Source: Streptomyces diastatochromogenes (GTDB lineage Bacteria > Actinomycetota > Actinomycetes > Streptomycetales > Streptomycetaceae). Taken from it: a stretch of DNA of 64,000 nucleotides. The stretch covers positions 5,890,001 to 5,954,000 of the forward strand of contig JAPTYK010000001.1 of assembly GCA_026913215.1 (NCBI GenBank), given 5' to 3'. Made by a program: the position numbers and the translations under genes. Positions 35,211-44,983 of the stretch are shown one piece after another; the first letter of the stretch is position 1; each line of letters opens with the position of its first letter. The notes under the pieces were generated by a model. That model had not been told where the DNA came from. It saw nothing but the letters and a program-made list of their open reading frames with translations, and did no database searches.

Positions 35211-36440
35211 ATGCCCGCATTCTCGCTCGATCCGGTCCAGACCACCTGGTGTGCGGAGCTCAGCGCCCTCGCCGCCGAACGCCTCAAGCCCCTCGCCGAC
35301 CGGGGCGAGCCCGGCCGGGTCAACCGCCCCCTCGTCGCCGCCCTCGGCGAGCTCGGCCTCCTCGCCCGCCTCTTCGAGGCCGGCGCCCTCGACCTCTGCC
35401 TCCTGCGCGAATCCCTCGCCCGCACCTGCACCGAGGCCGAGACCGCCCTCGCCCTCCAGGGCCTCGGCACCCACCCCGTCGCCGCCTTCGGCACCCCGCC
35501 CAGCGCGCCCGCTGGCTCCCCGAGGCCACCGCCGGACGGGCCGTCGCCGCCTTCGCCCTCTCCGAACCGGACGCCGGCTCCGACGCCGCCGCCCTCGCCC
35601 TCGAAGCCGTCCCCGACGGGCGCGGCGGCTGGCACCTGCACGGCGAGAAACGCTGGATCTCCAACGCCCCGAGGCCGACTTCGCCACCGTCTTCGCCCGC
35701 ACCACACCCGGCGCCGGGGCCCGCGGCGTCACCGCCTTCCTCGTCCCCGCCGACCGCCCCGGCCTCGGCGGCGAACCGCTCGACATGCTCGCCCCGCACG
35801 CCCTCGGCACCCTCACCTTCGACGGCGTCCCCGTCGGCCCCGAGGACCTGCTCGGCGCCCCGGACCAGGGCTTCCGGGTCGCCATGAACACCCTCAACCT
35901 CTTCCGTCCCAGCGTCGGCGCCTTCGCCGTCGGCATGGCCCAGGCCGCCCTGGACGCGGCCCTCGCCCACACCGCCGCCCGCCCCGCCTTCGGCGGCGTC
36001 CTCGCCGACCTCCAGGCCGTCTCGCACCGCGTCGCCGAGATGGCCACCCGCACCGAGGCCGCCCGCCTCCTCGTCTACGCGGCGGCCGTCGCGTACGACG
36101 AGGGCGACCCGGACGTCCCCCGCCGCTCCGCCATGGCCAAGCTCCTCGCCACCGAGACCGCCCAGTACGTCGTCGACGCCGCCGTCCAGCTGCACGGCGC
36201 CCTCGCCCTCCAGCGCGGCCACCTCCTGGAACACCTCTACCGCGAGGTCCGCGCCCCCGGATCTACGAGGGCGCGACGGAGGTGCAGCGCACGATCATCG
36301 CGAAGGAGCTGTACGCGAAGGTACGGCCGGCGAAGGTCCCGGCCGGTGAGGAGCCGTCCGAGAAGGAGCCGTACGCGAAGGTGCTGTACGCGAAGGAGCC
36401 GCCGACGCAGGTCTCCCCCACGAAGGAGCCCACCGCATGA
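35211..36440 (+). CDS. Acyl-CoA dehydrogenase family protein
   Basis: An FAD acyl-CoA dehydrogenase of about 410 residues. Visible landmarks are FALSEPDAGSDAAAL, GEKRWISNAPEADF, GTLTFDGVPVG, QLHGALALQRGHLLEHLYRE and IYEGATEVQRTIIAKEL (the C-terminal active-site region). It probably oxidises an alicyclic or ring-opened acyl-CoA in the aminobenzoate-type pathway. ATG 35211 follows AGAGAGGG. Bases are lost near 35510, 35670 and 36258. The C-terminus carries an extra 40-residue Lys/Glu/Pro repeat tail. The stop overlaps the RidA start (ATGA). Confidence 0.87.
   Translation: MPAFSLDPVQTTWCAELSALAAERLKPLADRGEPGRVNRPLVAALGELGLLARLFEAGALDLCLLRESLARTCTEAETALALQGLGTHPVAAFGTPPSAPAGSPRPPPDGPSPPSPSPNRTPAPTPPPSPSKPSPTGAAAGTCTARNAGSPTPRGRLRHRLRPHHTRRRGPRRHRLPRPRRPPRPRRRTARHARPARPRHPHLRRRPRRPRGPARRPGPGLPGRHEHPQPLPSQRRRLRRRHGPGRPGRGPRPHRRPPRLRRRPRRPPGRLAPRRRDGHPHRGRPPPRLRGGRRVRRGRPGRPPPLRHGQAPRHRDRPVRRRRRRPAARRPRPPARPPPGTPLPRGPRPRIYEGATEVQRTIIAKELYAKVRPAKVPAGEEPSEKEPYAKVLYAKEPPTQVSPTKEPTA
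36300..36432 (+). repeat. In-frame 15-base-type repeats at the dehydrogenase 3' end
   Basis: Imperfect copies of GCGAAGGTACGG, TACGCGAAGGAGCCG and related units encode YAKV, PAKV, SEKEP and YAKEP blocks. They begin right after the conserved KELYA and end at the RidA overlap. Confidence 0.75.
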
Positions 36441-36850
36441 GCCTGCACCGCCACAACCCCGCCGAGCTCTCCCCGCCCACCGGCTTCTCCCACGCCGTCA
36501 CCGCCACCGGCACCCGGCTCGTCTTCCTCGCCGGGCAGACCGCCCTGGACGCCGAGGGCAAGGTCGTGGGGGAGGAGCTCACCGAGCAGTTCACCACCGC
36601 CCTCGGCAATCTCCTCACCGCCCTGCGCCACGCCGGCGGCACCCCCGCCGACCTCGCCCGCGTCACCGTCTACACCACGGACGTCCCCGCCTACCGCGAG
36701 CGGGCGCACGAACTGGGACGCGTCTGGCGCCGCTTGGCGGGCCGCGACTACCCGGCGATGGCCGTCATCGGAGTCGTACGCCTCTGGGACGAGCAGGCGC
36801 TGGTGGAGCTGGACGGCTTCGCGGTCCTGGACGAGCCCGCGCACGCTTGA
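36437..36850 (+). CDS. RidA-family (YjgF/UK114) enamine/imine deaminase-like protein
   Basis: An intact 137-residue trimer-forming RidA protein: SHAVTATGTRLVFLAGQTALD, LTEQFTTALGNLLTALRHAG, TVYTTDVPAYRERAHELG, and VVRLWDEQALVELDGFAV with the conserved arginine that binds the substrate carboxylate. RidA enzymes hydrolyse reactive enamines or imines. The ring product of 2-aminobenzoyl-CoA monooxygenase/reductase is an enamine, so a dedicated RidA in this operon argues for an amino-aryl substrate rather than salicylate. It is translationally coupled to the acyl-CoA dehydrogenase. Confidence 0.9.
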   Translation: MSLHRHNPAELSPPTGFSHAVTATGTRLVFLAGQTALDAEGKVVGEELTEQFTTALGNLLTALRHAGGTPADLARVTVYTTDVPAYRERAHELGRVWRRLAGRDYPAMAVIGVVRLWDEQALVELDGFAVLDEPAHA

Positions 36851-36947
36851 TCAACTGGTCGACCGACCGGGCCGGGCTTAGTGTCGAAAGGTGGACTGAC
36901 CGGCCCACGGCTCCGTCAGGTGAGGGCGCGATGCGCCATGAACTGCC

Positions 36948-38504
36948 ATGAGTAGCACTCCGCAGCCGAAGACCCCCACGGCGACCGCCCCCCGCAAGGG
37001 CGGCGGAGACGGCAAGGGCATCGCCCTGTTCGTGATCGCCTCCTGTCAGCTGATGGTCGTCCTCGACATCACCATCGTGAACATCGCGCTCCCGCACATC
37101 CAGAGCGCGCTGAACTTCTCGACCACCAGCCTGTCCTGGGTCGTCAACGCCTACACGCTCACCTTCGGCGGACTGCTCCTCCTCGGCGGACGCACGGGCG
37201 ACATCCTGGGCCGCCGCAGGGTCTTCATCTTCGGCGTGCTGCTCTTCGGTCTGGCCTCGCTGCTCGGCGGCTTCGCACAGGAGTCGTGGCAGCTCCTCGC
37301 GGCCCGCTCCCTCCAGGGCGTCGGCGGCGCCATCGCCTCCCCGACCTCGCTCTCCCTCATCACGACCACCTTCGACGAGGGACCCGAACGCAACCGCGCC
37401 TTCGGCGTGTTCGCGGGCGTCTCGGCGGGCGGCGGCGCGATCGGCCTGCTCGCCGGCGGCCTCCTCGTGGAGTGGCTGAACTGGCGCTGGGTGTTCTTCG
37501 TGAACGTCCCCATCGCCCTGCTCATCGCCTTCCTGACGCCCCGTCACGTCAAGGAGTCCGAGCGGCACCCCGGCAACTTCGACCTGACCGGGGCGCTCAC
37601 CTCGACGCTCGGCATGGTGGCCCTGGTCTACGGCTTCATCCGGGCGGCCCAGGAAGGCTGGCGCGACCCCTACACGATCGGCTCCTTCGTGGCGGCGGTC
37701 GTCCTGCTGGTCACCTTCGTCCTCGTGGAACGCCGCTCGCGCCAGCCGATCACCCCGCTGCACATGTTCGCCGACCGCAACCGCGCGGGCACCTACGGCA
37801 TCATGCTCTGCCTCGCGGCCGCCATCTTCGGCATGTTCTTCTTCCTGACCCTCTTCGTGCAGACGGTCCTCGACTTCAGCCCGCTGAAGGCCGGACTCGC
37901 CTTCCTGCCCATCAGCGCGGTCATCGCGGTCGTCGCGGGATTCACCTCCCAGCTGCTGCCGAAGTACGGCCCGAAGCCCTTCATGGTGATCGGCTCCCTC
38001 TTCCTGGCCGCCGGCCTCTCCTGGCTGACCCGGACCGACATCCACTCGACCTACGCCGGCTCGATCCTCGGCCCGATGCTCGTCTTCAGCGTCGGCATGG
38101 GCATGATGTTCGTCTCGCTGACCCTGATGGCCCTCTCCAACGTCCAGCCCCACGAGGCCGGCGCCGCCTCCGGTCTCCTCAACGCCACCCAGCAGGTCGG
38201 CGGCTCCCTCGGCCTCTCCATCCTCGTCACCGTCTTCGGCACCGCCAGCCGCAACGAGGCCGACAAGCAGGTCCCCGCCTTCCTCTCCCAGGCCGGCCCC
38301 CTGGAGAAGGCCCAGTTCGCGAAGACCGGTCAGCTCCCGCCCCCCTGGGGCGACCAGGTCCTCACCTCCGGCGTCACCGCCGGCTTCATCGTCGCCGCGA
38401 TCTTCGCCGTCCTCGCCTTCGTGATCGCCCTGCTCGCGATCCAGGTCCGCCCTTCGGACATCGAACGTCTGAAGGGCGGCGGGATGATGCCGGGAGGGGG
38501 CTGA
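36948..38504 (+). CDS. MFS transporter, DHA2 (EmrB/QacA) drug exporter family
   Basis: An intact 518-residue proton-coupled exporter with about 14 membrane helices. Motif A is GGRTGDILGRRRVF, and the first helix carries VVLDITIVNIALPHIQ (motif D1, with the membrane aspartate), as in DHA2 drug pumps. An Arg-rich loop and a Gly/Met-rich tail complete it. The ATG at 36948 has only a weak ribosome site. The 97 bases upstream contain the palindrome GGTCGACC within GGTCGACCGACCGG, a possible operator. Substrate unknown; it could export aromatic acids or an antibiotic. Confidence 0.92.
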   Translation: MSSTPQPKTPTATAPRKGGGDGKGIALFVIASCQLMVVLDITIVNIALPHIQSALNFSTTSLSWVVNAYTLTFGGLLLLGGRTGDILGRRRVFIFGVLLFGLASLLGGFAQESWQLLAARSLQGVGGAIASPTSLSLITTTFDEGPERNRAFGVFAGVSAGGGAIGLLAGGLLVEWLNWRWVFFVNVPIALLIAFLTPRHVKESERHPGNFDLTGALTSTLGMVALVYGFIRAAQEGWRDPYTIGSFVAAVVLLVTFVLVERRSRQPITPLHMFADRNRAGTYGIMLCLAAAIFGMFFFLTLFVQTVLDFSPLKAGLAFLPISAVIAVVAGFTSQLLPKYGPKPFMVIGSLFLAAGLSWLTRTDIHSTYAGSILGPMLVFSVGMGMMFVSLTLMALSNVQPHEAGAASGLLNATQQVGGSLGLSILVTVFGTASRNEADKQVPAFLSQAGPLEKAQFAKTGQLPPPWGDQVLTSGVTAGFIVAAIFAVLAFVIALLAIQVRPSDIERLKGGGMMPGGG

Positions 38505-38520
38505 CCTCCTTCCCGGGCGG

Positions 38521-40050
38521 TCAGATGTCCCGGAAGATCTCGATCTGCGCGCCGATCGAGTTCAGGCGCTCCGCCAGGTCCTCGTAGCCGCGGTTGATGA
38601 CGTACACGTTGCGCAGGACCGAGGTGCCCTCGGCGGCCATCATCGCGAGGAGGACGACCACGGCGGGGCGGAGGGCGGGCGGGCACATCATCTCGGCGGC
38701 GCGCCAGCGGGTCGGGCCCTCCACCAGGACGCGGTGGGGGTCGAGGAGCTGGAGGCGGCCGCCGAGGCGGTTGAGGTCGGTGAGGTAGATGGCGCGGTTG
38801 TCGTAGACCCAGTCGTGGATGAGGGTCTTGCCCTGGGCCGTCGCCGCGATCGCCGCGAAGAAGGGGACGTTGTCGATGTTGAGGCCGGGGAACGGCATCG
38901 GGTGGATCTTGTCGATCGGCGCCTCCAGCTTGGAGGGGCGGACCGTCAGGTCGACCAGGCGGGTGCGGCCGTTGTCCGCGGCGTACTCCGCGGAGCGGTC
39001 GTGGTCGAGGCCCATCTCCTCCAGGACGGCGAGCTCGATCTCCATGAACTCGATCGGGACCCGGCGGATCGTCAGCTCGGACTCCGTGACCACCGCGGCG
39101 GCGACCAGGCTCATCGCCTCGACCGGGTCCTCGGAGGGGGAGTAGTCGACGTCCACGTCGATCTGGGGGACGCCGTGCACGGTCAGGGTGGTGGTACCGA
39201 TGCCGTCGACCCGGACGCCGAGGGCCTCCAGGAAGAAGCACAGGTCCTGGACCATGTAGTTGGAGGAGGCGTTGCGGATGACGGTCACGCCGTCGTGGCG
39301 GGCGGCCGCCAGGAGGGCGTTCTCGGTCACCGTGTCGCCGCGCTCGGTCAGGACGATCGGGCGGTCGGGGGAGGCGGAGCGCTCGACCTGGGCGTGGTAC
39401 AGGTTGTCGGTCGCCGTGACCTCCAGGCCGAAGCGGCGCAGCGCGATCATGTGCGGCTCGATCGTGCGCGTACCGAGGTCGCAGCCGCCGGCGTACGGCA
39501 GCTTGAAGCGGTCCATGCGGTGCAGCAGCGGGCCGAGGAACATGATGATCGAGCGGGTGCGGATCGCGGCCTCGGCGTCGATGGACTCCATGTCGAGCTC
39601 GGCCGGCGGCACGATCTCCAGGTCCACGCCGTCGTTGACCCAGCGGGTGCGGACGCCGATGGAGTTGAGGACCTCCAGGAGCCGGAAGACCTCCTCGATG
39701 CGGGCGACTCGGCGCAGGACGGTGCGGCCCTTGTTGAGGAGGGAGGCGCAGAGCAGCGCGACACAGGCGTTCTTGCTCGTCTTGACGTCGATGGCGCCGG
39801 AGAGGCGGCGGCGGCCGACGACCCGGAGGTGCATGGGGCCCGCGTAGCCCAGGGACACGATCTCGCTGTCGAGGGCCTCGCCGATCCGGGCGATCATCTC
39901 AAGGCTGATGTTCTGGTTGCCGCGCTCGATCCGGTTGACGGCGCTCTGGCTCGTGGCCAGCGCCTCGGCGAGCTGCGTCTGCGTCCAGCCGCGGTGCTGC
40001 CGGGCGTCACGGATGAGCTTGCCGATGCGTACGAGGTAGTCGTCTGCCAT
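38521..40050 (-). CDS. XRE helix-turn-helix fused to MurA-like enolpyruvyl transferase
   Basis: An intact 509-residue fusion. Residues 1-65 are a Cro/C1-type helix-turn-helix (IRDARQHRGWTQTQLAEALA, TSQSAVNRIERG); residues 75-509 are an EPT-fold UDP-GlcNAc 1-carboxyvinyltransferase. Catalytic features remain: Lys93-Asn94 in TSKNACVALL, Cys190 in PYAGGCDLGTR and the aspartate in GLNIDNVPFF. The second paralogue of MurA in Streptomyces lies next to aconitase, as here. The HTH suggests it both makes or senses UDP-GlcNAc-enolpyruvate and binds DNA; a TATCTC-N6-GAGAT palindrome ends 11 bases upstream of its start. Confidence 0.93.
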   Translation of the reverse strand: MADDYLVRIGKLIRDARQHRGWTQTQLAEALATSQSAVNRIERGNQNISLEMIARIGEALDSEIVSLGYAGPMHLRVVGRRRLSGAIDVKTSKNACVALLCASLLNKGRTVLRRVARIEEVFRLLEVLNSIGVRTRWVNDGVDLEIVPPAELDMESIDAEAAIRTRSIIMFLGPLLHRMDRFKLPYAGGCDLGTRTIEPHMIALRRFGLEVTATDNLYHAQVERSASPDRPIVLTERGDTVTENALLAAARHDGVTVIRNASSNYMVQDLCFFLEALGVRVDGIGTTTLTVHGVPQIDVDVDYSPSEDPVEAMSLVAAAVVTESELTIRRVPIEFMEIELAVLEEMGLDHDRSAEYAADNGRTRLVDLTVRPSKLEAPIDKIHPMPFPGLNIDNVPFFAAIAATAQGKTLIHDWVYDNRAIYLTDLNRLGGRLQLLDPHRVLVEGPTRWRAAEMMCPPALRPAVVVLLAMMAAEGTSVLRNVYVINRGYEDLAERLNSIGAQIEIFRDI

Positions 40051-40060
40051 GGCGTCACGT

Positions 40061-40078
40061 TATCTCAGATATGAGATG
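40061..40078. promoter_or_regulatory. Palindrome TATCTC-N6-GAGATG before the HTH-MurA gene
   Basis: TATCTC-AGATAT-GAGATG lies 11 bases upstream of the start codon. A repressor bound here would block the promoter or leader. The same arrangement recurs before aconitase at 40580-40597. Confidence 0.6.
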
Positions 40079-40100
40079 GTGATCGACATGGGGTGGGCCA

Positions 40101-40457
40101 TCAGGGTGAAGCGGTGTGTGCGGTCGGGTGCCGCGGTTCGTACAGGGGGAGTTCGGTGCCGCTCGGCAGCCGGACGGCGGCGAGCAGGCCCCAGCCCTGG
40201 TCGGTGATGGCCCGTGAGATCTCCGCGCCCCGGTCCTCCAGGGTCGTCAGGGTCCGGGTGAGGTCCTCGCACATGAGGTACACCTCGTGCTTCGGTTCGT
40301 CCGTCGTGGGGTGGACGGCGATCTCGGCGGGCGGCAGCCGGAAGATGAGCCAGCCCCCTCCGGCGTCCACGTGCTCGAAGCCGACGACGTCCCTGAGGAA
40401 GTCCCGGTCGGCCTCCGCGTCCCGGGTGTAGAGAATCACGTGCGCGCCGCTGATCAT
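40101..40457 (-). CDS. VOC-superfamily (glyoxalase/bleomycin resistance) protein
   Basis: An intact 118-residue vicinal-oxygen-chelate protein: GAHVILYTRDAEADRDFLRD, GGWLIFRLPPAEIAVHP, EVYLMCEDLTRTLTTLEDRG, and GTELPLYEPRHP. Metal ligands fit the usual His/Glu pattern (His5, Glu at the last strand). The start at 40457 is chosen for GAGGATC upstream; a longer reading from 40487 adds ten residues. It stands alone between the HTH-MurA and aconitase genes. Substrate unknown. Confidence 0.85.
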   Translation of the reverse strand: MISGAHVILYTRDAEADRDFLRDVVGFEHVDAGGGWLIFRLPPAEIAVHPTTDEPKHEVYLMCEDLTRTLTTLEDRGAEISRAITDQGWGLLAAVRLPSGTELPLYEPRHPTAHTASP

Positions 40458-40579
40458 GGATCGATCCTCGGCCGGGGGAGCCGGCACGGCAATCGGGCCG
40501 CGTCCGTACGGGCGGGGCCGCGCGTGTCGCGGATCCGCAGCATGCCAGGCATGACCGGGCGGCGGTGATGTACTAGAGT

Positions 40580-40597
40580 TATCTCGACATCGAGATA
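40580..40597. promoter_or_regulatory. Perfect palindrome TATCTCGA-CA-TCGAGATA before acnA
   Basis: An 18-base palindrome with 8-base perfect arms, 129 bases upstream of the aconitase GTG. It shares TATCTC-N6-GAGAT with the site ahead of the HTH-MurA gene 500 bases away, so one regulator may bind both. Confidence 0.65.
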
Positions 40598-40639
40598 TCT
40601 GCCGAGGCGCACCGCTGCCGCCACCCTGGTAAGGGTTAC

Positions 40640-40658
40640 CTAACTTAGCCTTACCTTA
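40640..40658 (-). promoter_or_regulatory. Iron box-like sequence (DmdR/IdeR type)
   Basis: Read on the minus strand, TAAGGTAAGGCTAAGTTAG matches the 19-base actinobacterial iron-box consensus TTAGGTTAGGCTAACCTAA at 14 positions by my alignment. It lies 68 bases upstream of the aconitase start, next to GGTAA-GGG-TTACC. Iron-dependent control of an Fe-S enzyme gene would be sensible. Confidence 0.5.
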
Positions 40659-40725
40659 GCGGATCGACGACGTGTACGTGGCGGCAGGATGTGGTGAAAC
40701 GCGCACATATATGAAGGAGACTGTC

Positions 40726-43438
<2,713 letters not shown>

Positions 43439-43456
43439 CGCGTCGGGTAGCAGACG

Positions 43457-43492
43457 AAAGGCCCCGCTCCTCGGAAGAGGAGCGGGGCCTTT
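43457..43492. terminator. Bidirectional terminator between acnA and the secreted repeat protein
   Basis: AAAGGCCCCGCTCCTC and its exact complement form a 16-base stem with a GGAA loop. AT pairs at the base give a short U run in both directions; it separates convergent genes. Confidence 0.9.
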
Positions 43493-43522
43493 CCCTTCGT
43501 TCACCCGTGGGTGGACAAGGGA

Positions 43523-44449
43523 TCAGAACAGCATCTTGAAGCCGTTCCAGCCGCCCGTGCCGATCTTCACCTTGGCGTAGAACGGCGTCGCCGCGTTGCC
43601 GGTGCCCTTGTACAGCCACAGGGCGCCGGCGGTGTCGCGGGCGACCAGGTCCGCGACGCCGTCGTTGTTCAGGTCACCGACGGAGACCAGCGTGTTGAAG
43701 GTGTTCCAGCCGGCACCGATCTTGGTGCGGCCGGAGAAGGGCGCCTTGTAGTTGCCCGTGCCCTTGTACAGCCACAGCACGCCCGCACCGTCGCGCGCGA
43801 CGATGTCGGCCTTGCCGTCGTTGGTCAGGTCACCCTTGCCGGTGATCTGGTTGTAGGCGCCCCAGCCGGAGCCGACCTTGTAGCGCGGGGCGAGCTTGCC
43901 GTTGCCGTAGCCCAGGTAGTGCCAGAGGACACCCGAGGTGTCGCGCGCGAAGAGGTCGTCGGCGGTGCCGCCACCGGTGTTGCCCGCCGAGAACACCTTG
44001 TTGTAGATGCCCCAGCCGCCGCCGATGTCCGTCGGGGTGCCGCCGAACGGCATGTACCCGAAGCGGTTGTTCTCGACGAACCAGAGGCCGTCCGAGCCGC
44101 CGTCGGCGTTGTGGTCCACCTGCATGATGAACTTGCTGTACTGCCAGCCGTTGCCACCGTCGACGGGGGCCTTCAGGCCACCGCTGCCGTTGGGGTCGTA
44201 ACGGTAGAGGTCGCCGTTGCTGGCCTCCCCGAACAGAGAGTTGACCGGCGTCACGACGGCGGTCGAGGAGGAGGCGGCGAAGGCGCCGGCGCGAGTCGAC
44301 GACTCGACGGTGGCGCTGGAGGCGGAGCGGGTCTGCGGGGCGTCGGCCGCGACGGCGGCCGTCGTGGTGCCCACCAGCGCGGCGGTCAGCGCCGCGACCG
44401 TGACACGGGACAGAACGCCCGTGCGGTTCAGGCCAGAAGAGTTGGCCAC
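43523..44449 (-). CDS. Secreted FG-GAP/VCBS repeat protein
   Basis: An intact 308-residue exported protein. A Sec signal peptide covers about residues 1-35 (VTVAALTAALVGTTTAAVAA, with an AxA site before DAPQT). The body is four or more beta-propeller-type repeats: DGGSDGLWFVENNRFGYM, GGTADDLFARDTSGVLWHYL, LTNDGKADIVARDGAGVLWL, LNNDGVADLVARDTAGALWL, each with an Asp-rich calcium loop followed by a YLGYGNGK or YKGTGN strand. Such Streptomyces proteins are usually cell-surface or carbohydrate-associated. The GTG start at 44449 follows CTGGAG. It lies beside the ngc sugar transporter but on the other strand. Confidence 0.88.
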   Translation of the reverse strand: MANSSGLNRTGVLSRVTVAALTAALVGTTTAAVAADAPQTRSASSATVESSTRAGAFAASSSTAVVTPVNSLFGEASNGDLYRYDPNGSGGLKAPVDGGNGWQYSKFIMQVDHNADGGSDGLWFVENNRFGYMPFGGTPTDIGGGWGIYNKVFSAGNTGGGTADDLFARDTSGVLWHYLGYGNGKLAPRYKVGSGWGAYNQITGKGDLTNDGKADIVARDGAGVLWLYKGTGNYKAPFSGRTKIGAGWNTFNTLVSVGDLNNDGVADLVARDTAGALWLYKGTGNAATPFYAKVKIGTGGWNGFKMLF

Positions 44450-44983
44450 GTAGATCTCCAGATCCGTATGGAATGAGGCAGGTCCCGCCGGCGCGCCCGT
44501 GCACGCGGCACGGGGGTCAGCGGGGACCTCTATGATCCCGGATCCTTCTCACGGGATCTTCACCGGGCAACTGGTTTGTGACACAGCTGTTTCAATGCTG
44601 GCTGTATGTACGGTTTTGTCTCTTCTCTCCCGCGCGCCTTCCTCCCGCATCCGCGCCACGCCGGTGGAAGGGGTGCTCCCGACCCCCTGTCAAGGGTGTT
44701 GTGCGACGAATGGTTGGACGAAACGCCGCAGATCCAGCGTGCTTATCCCGGAGGTCTCAACTCGGGAAAGATGGCCCTGGAAACCTGGTTTCGATCTTGC
44801 TCCGGTGAAGGGAAGTGGACTATACCTGTCGGCGTCCAGCCAGTCGGAGCAATGCGACGACGGCCCGACGCGTGCACGACCCGGCTGCAAATGACCGCGG
44901 TGGCGGGGCCCTTCGCCTGTGGCGAGTGAGAAACGGGCGACCGGTACACCGCCTGAGTCCTGAATGAAGGCGAGGACTTGAGC
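44450..44983. other. 534-base regulatory gap upstream of ngcE
   Basis: No credible gene: the open frames here lack ribosome sites and family similarity. Composition is more AT-rich than coding DNA. It holds the perfect 13-base palindrome GAAACC-T-GGTTTC (44780-44792), 191 bases before ngcE, and AT-rich promoter-like sequence near 44570-44625. It presumably carries both the ngcE promoter and that of the divergent secreted protein. Confidence 0.55.
44780..44792. promoter_or_regulatory. 13-bp palindrome GAAACC-T-GGTTTC
   Basis: A perfect inverted repeat in the ngcE upstream region, of the size of a sugar-regulator operator. The cognate protein is not known; DasR sites have a different sequence. 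Confidence 0.45.

Noticed and set aside
44499..44929. Overlapping open frames upstream of ngcE
   Set aside because: Codon use is not like the neighbouring genes, there are no ribosome sites, and the region has the composition of a promoter gap.
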